NCBI GenBank assembly: GCA_014239505.1
Contig: JAAZYT010000193.1
Span: 1-8,276 of the forward strand
Direction of reading: 5' to 3'
Origin: Fidelibacterota bacterium
GTDB taxonomy: Bacteria; Fidelibacterota; Marinisomatia; Marinisomatales; TCS55
Length of the DNA: 8,276 bases
The translations under genes were made by a program, and so were the position numbers. The notes beneath the pieces are model-generated. The model was not told the origin of the DNA and ran no database searches. It saw nothing but the letters and a program-made list of their open reading frames with translations. Positions 6,595-8,276 of the stretch are shown here, in pieces (position 1 is the first letter of the stretch; every line of letters begins with the position of its first letter).

Positions 6595-7248
6595 CTATTT
6601 ACTAAAAAGAACATCTTGTAATGACATAATTTGTTTTGCCATTAACTTTCTACCATTTAGTGAAGTATCTGTAATTGCAACTTCACTCGAATTCAAAGAG
6701 TCAAGTATTACTGTTACTTGTAATATTGTTGAATCAAACTTTCCTTTAGCAAAATATGAAGCTGCTAATGTTATGCGCAAATCTAGATAATTTAATAAAG
6801 AATCATGAGTGAAAATCCAACCAGGCTCCAACGGTTTAACTGTTGAATCCAAAAAAGTACGACCATATTCAATAGCTTTTGAATCATTGCCTTTTGCATG
6901 GTATGCAAAAGTCAAACCTGCTAGTATTTCAGCTTGAGTATTAATTATACTCCATTGATCCTGCTTTTTTTCAAGACCTGTCTTAAAGTGATTAATACTA
7001 CTATCTAGTACCATTAATTTAGCGTAAGACCAACCTAAACCATTATATGCATCTTTCCATTCACTATCATCATTTACAGCATCTTGGAACCATGTGTTAC
7101 TATTTAAATAATCATTAGTCTCATACAAAACCCAACCATAATCAACCATATCCTCTGCCGTTGCTGCAAATTTCTTTCTACAAGCATCTATAGATAATAG
7201 TCCAATAGAAAGTAGTAAAATAAGAGATATTCTATTAAAATTAATCAT
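6595..7248 (-). CDS. TPR-repeat lipoprotein (atypical lipobox)
   Basis: A 217-residue exported protein made of tetratricopeptide-like helical pairs. After MINFNR comes a hydrophobic stretch (ISLILLLSIGLLSI) ending IDAC with Cys23. The Asp at -2 is unusual for a lipobox, so lipidation is likely but not certain. TPR-like units can be placed at about 33-63 (YGWVLYETNDYLNSNTWFQDA), 67-97 (AYNGLGWSYAKL, then INHFKTGLEK), 106-135 (AEILAGLTFAYHAKGN, then AIEYGRTFLD) and 157-187 (LRITLAASYFAKGKFDST). TPRs form protein-binding solenoids; in envelope lipoproteins they often assist secretion or assembly of partner proteins. The ATG overlaps the stop of the upstream secreted-protein gene (TAATG at 7246-7250), so the two are translationally coupled and may act together, for example in export or anchoring. 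That role is inference. No catalytic motif is seen. Confidence 0.82.
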   Translation of the reverse strand: MINFNRISLILLLSIGLLSIDACRKKFAATAEDMVDYGWVLYETNDYLNSNTWFQDAVNDDSEWKDAYNGLGWSYAKLMVLDSSINHFKTGLEKKQDQWSIINTQAEILAGLTFAYHAKGNDSKAIEYGRTFLDSTVKPLEPGWIFTHDSLLNYLDLRITLAASYFAKGKFDSTILQVTVILDSLNSSEVAITDTSLNGRKLMAKQIMSLQDVLFSK

Positions 7249-8276
7249 TAGCGCATTAACATGATTTTTTTAGTTTTACTTCGACCCATATCAGTAGTCA
7301 AATGAACAAAATAGACTCCCGATGAAACTTCTACGCCATTTTGATCTTTACCATTCCATCTAACATTATATCGACCAATACTTTTTTCATCATTAACCAG
7401 TACTTTTATGTTTCTACCCATAATATCATATATTATCACATTTACTCTTTGATAAGGTCCATCAACAAACCCTAAATCATATTCAATTGTCGTTGAAGGA
7501 TTAAAAGGATTTGGATAATTTTGTTGAAGTGATGTCTGCCCAGGAACAGTTAATGTTTTAGGACCAATTCTAAAATAACCCATCTTATCTGTATAAGCAT
7601 TAACGCGACTACCTTCAGTATATGATGGTAATTCAATCCAACCACTACCAATTGAACGTCTATATATGGCTATTTCATCTTCATCACCTGGTAATGAGAC
7701 TTCAACCAGCTTATTAAACCTTGAGCCTTCATTTCCAAGCAAATAAGAAGCACGATCATTGAAGTGAGGTTCAAATAAAGTAGAGTCTAATATCATAATT
7801 GTTTGGTCAAAATCAACGGAACCATTTTTGCCAATCACATGGAATTGCCCATCTGCACTAACACCTGCCCAATTACCGTACATTTTAGCTAAAGTTAATC
7901 CTATAGTTTCTGTGATAATTGTATCACCAACAATACCTTTTGAATCGACTTCAAATGTATAGTTTCCTTTAGTTTGGAAATTATAATGACCAACATAAGT
8001 AAATGCGGCCGCTGTGTCCAGTGTCACAGTTTTTGACTGAACATTAAGTGTAAGGTCCCTTGTTTTACCCACCGAATCTACAAGAAATATCTCGTAGTAA
8101 TTGGTGAACGCATTGTTTTGGACAACGTACATGCGGATCTCAGGACGTGGTACACGTTGGACTTTAACGATAAATGTATCTATTGCAGATGTATCGTTAT
8201 CAGCGGCCGTAATTTTAAATTTAATTTGATTAGTAAGAGTATCTATTGCATTCTTAGTTATAGATGCATCTTTCCA
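7248..8276 (-). CDS. Secreted protein with Ig/cadherin-like segments and C-terminal FlgD-like (type IX-type) sorting domain, 5' end missing
   Basis: The reading frame is open to the right edge, so the N-terminus and signal peptide lie outside; 342 residues are visible. The Met at 8132 is internal: the 48 codons before it are open and continue the same domain (FKITAADNDTSAIDTFIVKV), which resembles the end of a cadherin- or Ig-like repeat. A second beta-rich segment follows (about residues 50-135, with GNYTFEVDSKGIVGDT and YGNWAGVSADGQFHVIG). The last 94 residues are a classic C-terminal domain: LQQNYPNPFNPSTTIEYDL, then VNVIIYDIMGRNIKVLV, RYNVRWNGKDQNG, VSSGVYFVHL and a basic end KTKKIMLMR. 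Domains of this kind (FlgD-Ig-like, 'Por secretion system' type) direct proteins through the type IX secretion system in Bacteroidota and are widespread in Marinimicrobia and Ignavibacteria. Whether type IX secretion operates here cannot be told from this window. The gene is probably a surface or extracellular protein, and is coupled to the TPR lipoprotein gene by TAATG. Confidence 0.88.
   Translation of the reverse strand, partial: WKDASITKNAIDTLTNQIKFKITAADNDTSAIDTFIVKVQRVPRPEIRMYVVQNNAFTNYYEIFLVDSVGKTRDLTLNVQSKTVTLDTAAAFTYVGHYNFQTKGNYTFEVDSKGIVGDTIITETIGLTLAKMYGNWAGVSADGQFHVIGKNGSVDFDQTIMILDSTLFEPHFNDRASYLLGNEGSRFNKLVEVSLPGDEDEIAIYRRSIGSGWIELPSYTEGSRVNAYTDKMGYFRIGPKTLTVPGQTSLQQNYPNPFNPSTTIEYDLGFVDGPYQRVNVIIYDIMGRNIKVLVNDEKSIGRYNVRWNGKDQNGVEVSSGVYFVHLTTDMGRSKTKKIMLMR

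Noticed and set aside
8130..8132. ATG as the start of the sorting-domain gene
   Set aside because: The frame is open for 48 more codons to the window edge and continues a beta-rich repeat; there is no signal peptide at this Met.
1..8276. CRISPR array, tRNA or rRNA genes, insertion sequence
   Set aside because: I saw no regularly spaced direct repeats, no cloverleaf or rRNA-like sequence in the short gaps, and no transposase motif or terminal inverted repeats.

Overview
This AT-rich window reads almost entirely on the minus strand. It looks like a contig from a bacterium outside the Proteobacteria, most likely a marine Candidatus Marinimicrobia (SAR406) type or another member of the wider Fibrobacteres-Chlorobi-Bacteroidetes group. 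That assignment is inference. It rests on low GC, a C-terminal secretion domain with the NYPNPFNPSTTI signature, several lipoproteins (one with a DNPYDP-like stretch after the lipid cysteine), a PEGA-domain protein of the 'IAVLDF' type, and weak or absent Shine-Dalgarno sequences.

Layout in transcription order (right to left): (1) a 5'-truncated secreted protein with Ig/cadherin-like segments and a C-terminal FlgD-like sorting domain (7248-8276); (2) a TPR lipoprotein whose ATG overlaps the previous stop (TAATG); (3) tadA, the tRNA wobble adenosine deaminase, 6 nt further on; (4) a 160-nt gap with a weak terminator-like hairpin, small dyads and a candidate promoter; (5) a MORN-repeat lipoprotein; (6) an 82-nt gap with an imperfect hairpin; (7) a periplasmic PEGA protein with a TolB-N/CsgG-like N-terminal domain; (8) a large lipoprotein with three fibronectin-III-like modules and a TolB/PD40-like beta-propeller, coupled to the PEGA gene by TGATG; (9) a YbgC/FadM-like hotdog acyl-CoA thioesterase 2 nt downstream; (10) a 71-nt gap with a weak promoter candidate; (11) a 3'-truncated dld, the quinone-dependent FAD D-lactate dehydrogenase, running off the left edge.

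Most of the window is therefore cell-envelope machinery: surface or periplasmic proteins built from repeat and adhesion folds. Two ordinary enzymes (TadA, Dld) flank or are embedded in it. The most interesting pattern is that a TolB-N-like protein, a TolB-propeller-like lipoprotein and a YbgC-like thioesterase sit in one tightly packed unit. This resembles a dispersed version of the proteobacterial ybgC-tol-pal locus. The resemblance is a hypothesis, not an identification. I found no tRNA, rRNA, CRISPR array, insertion sequence or prophage gene.
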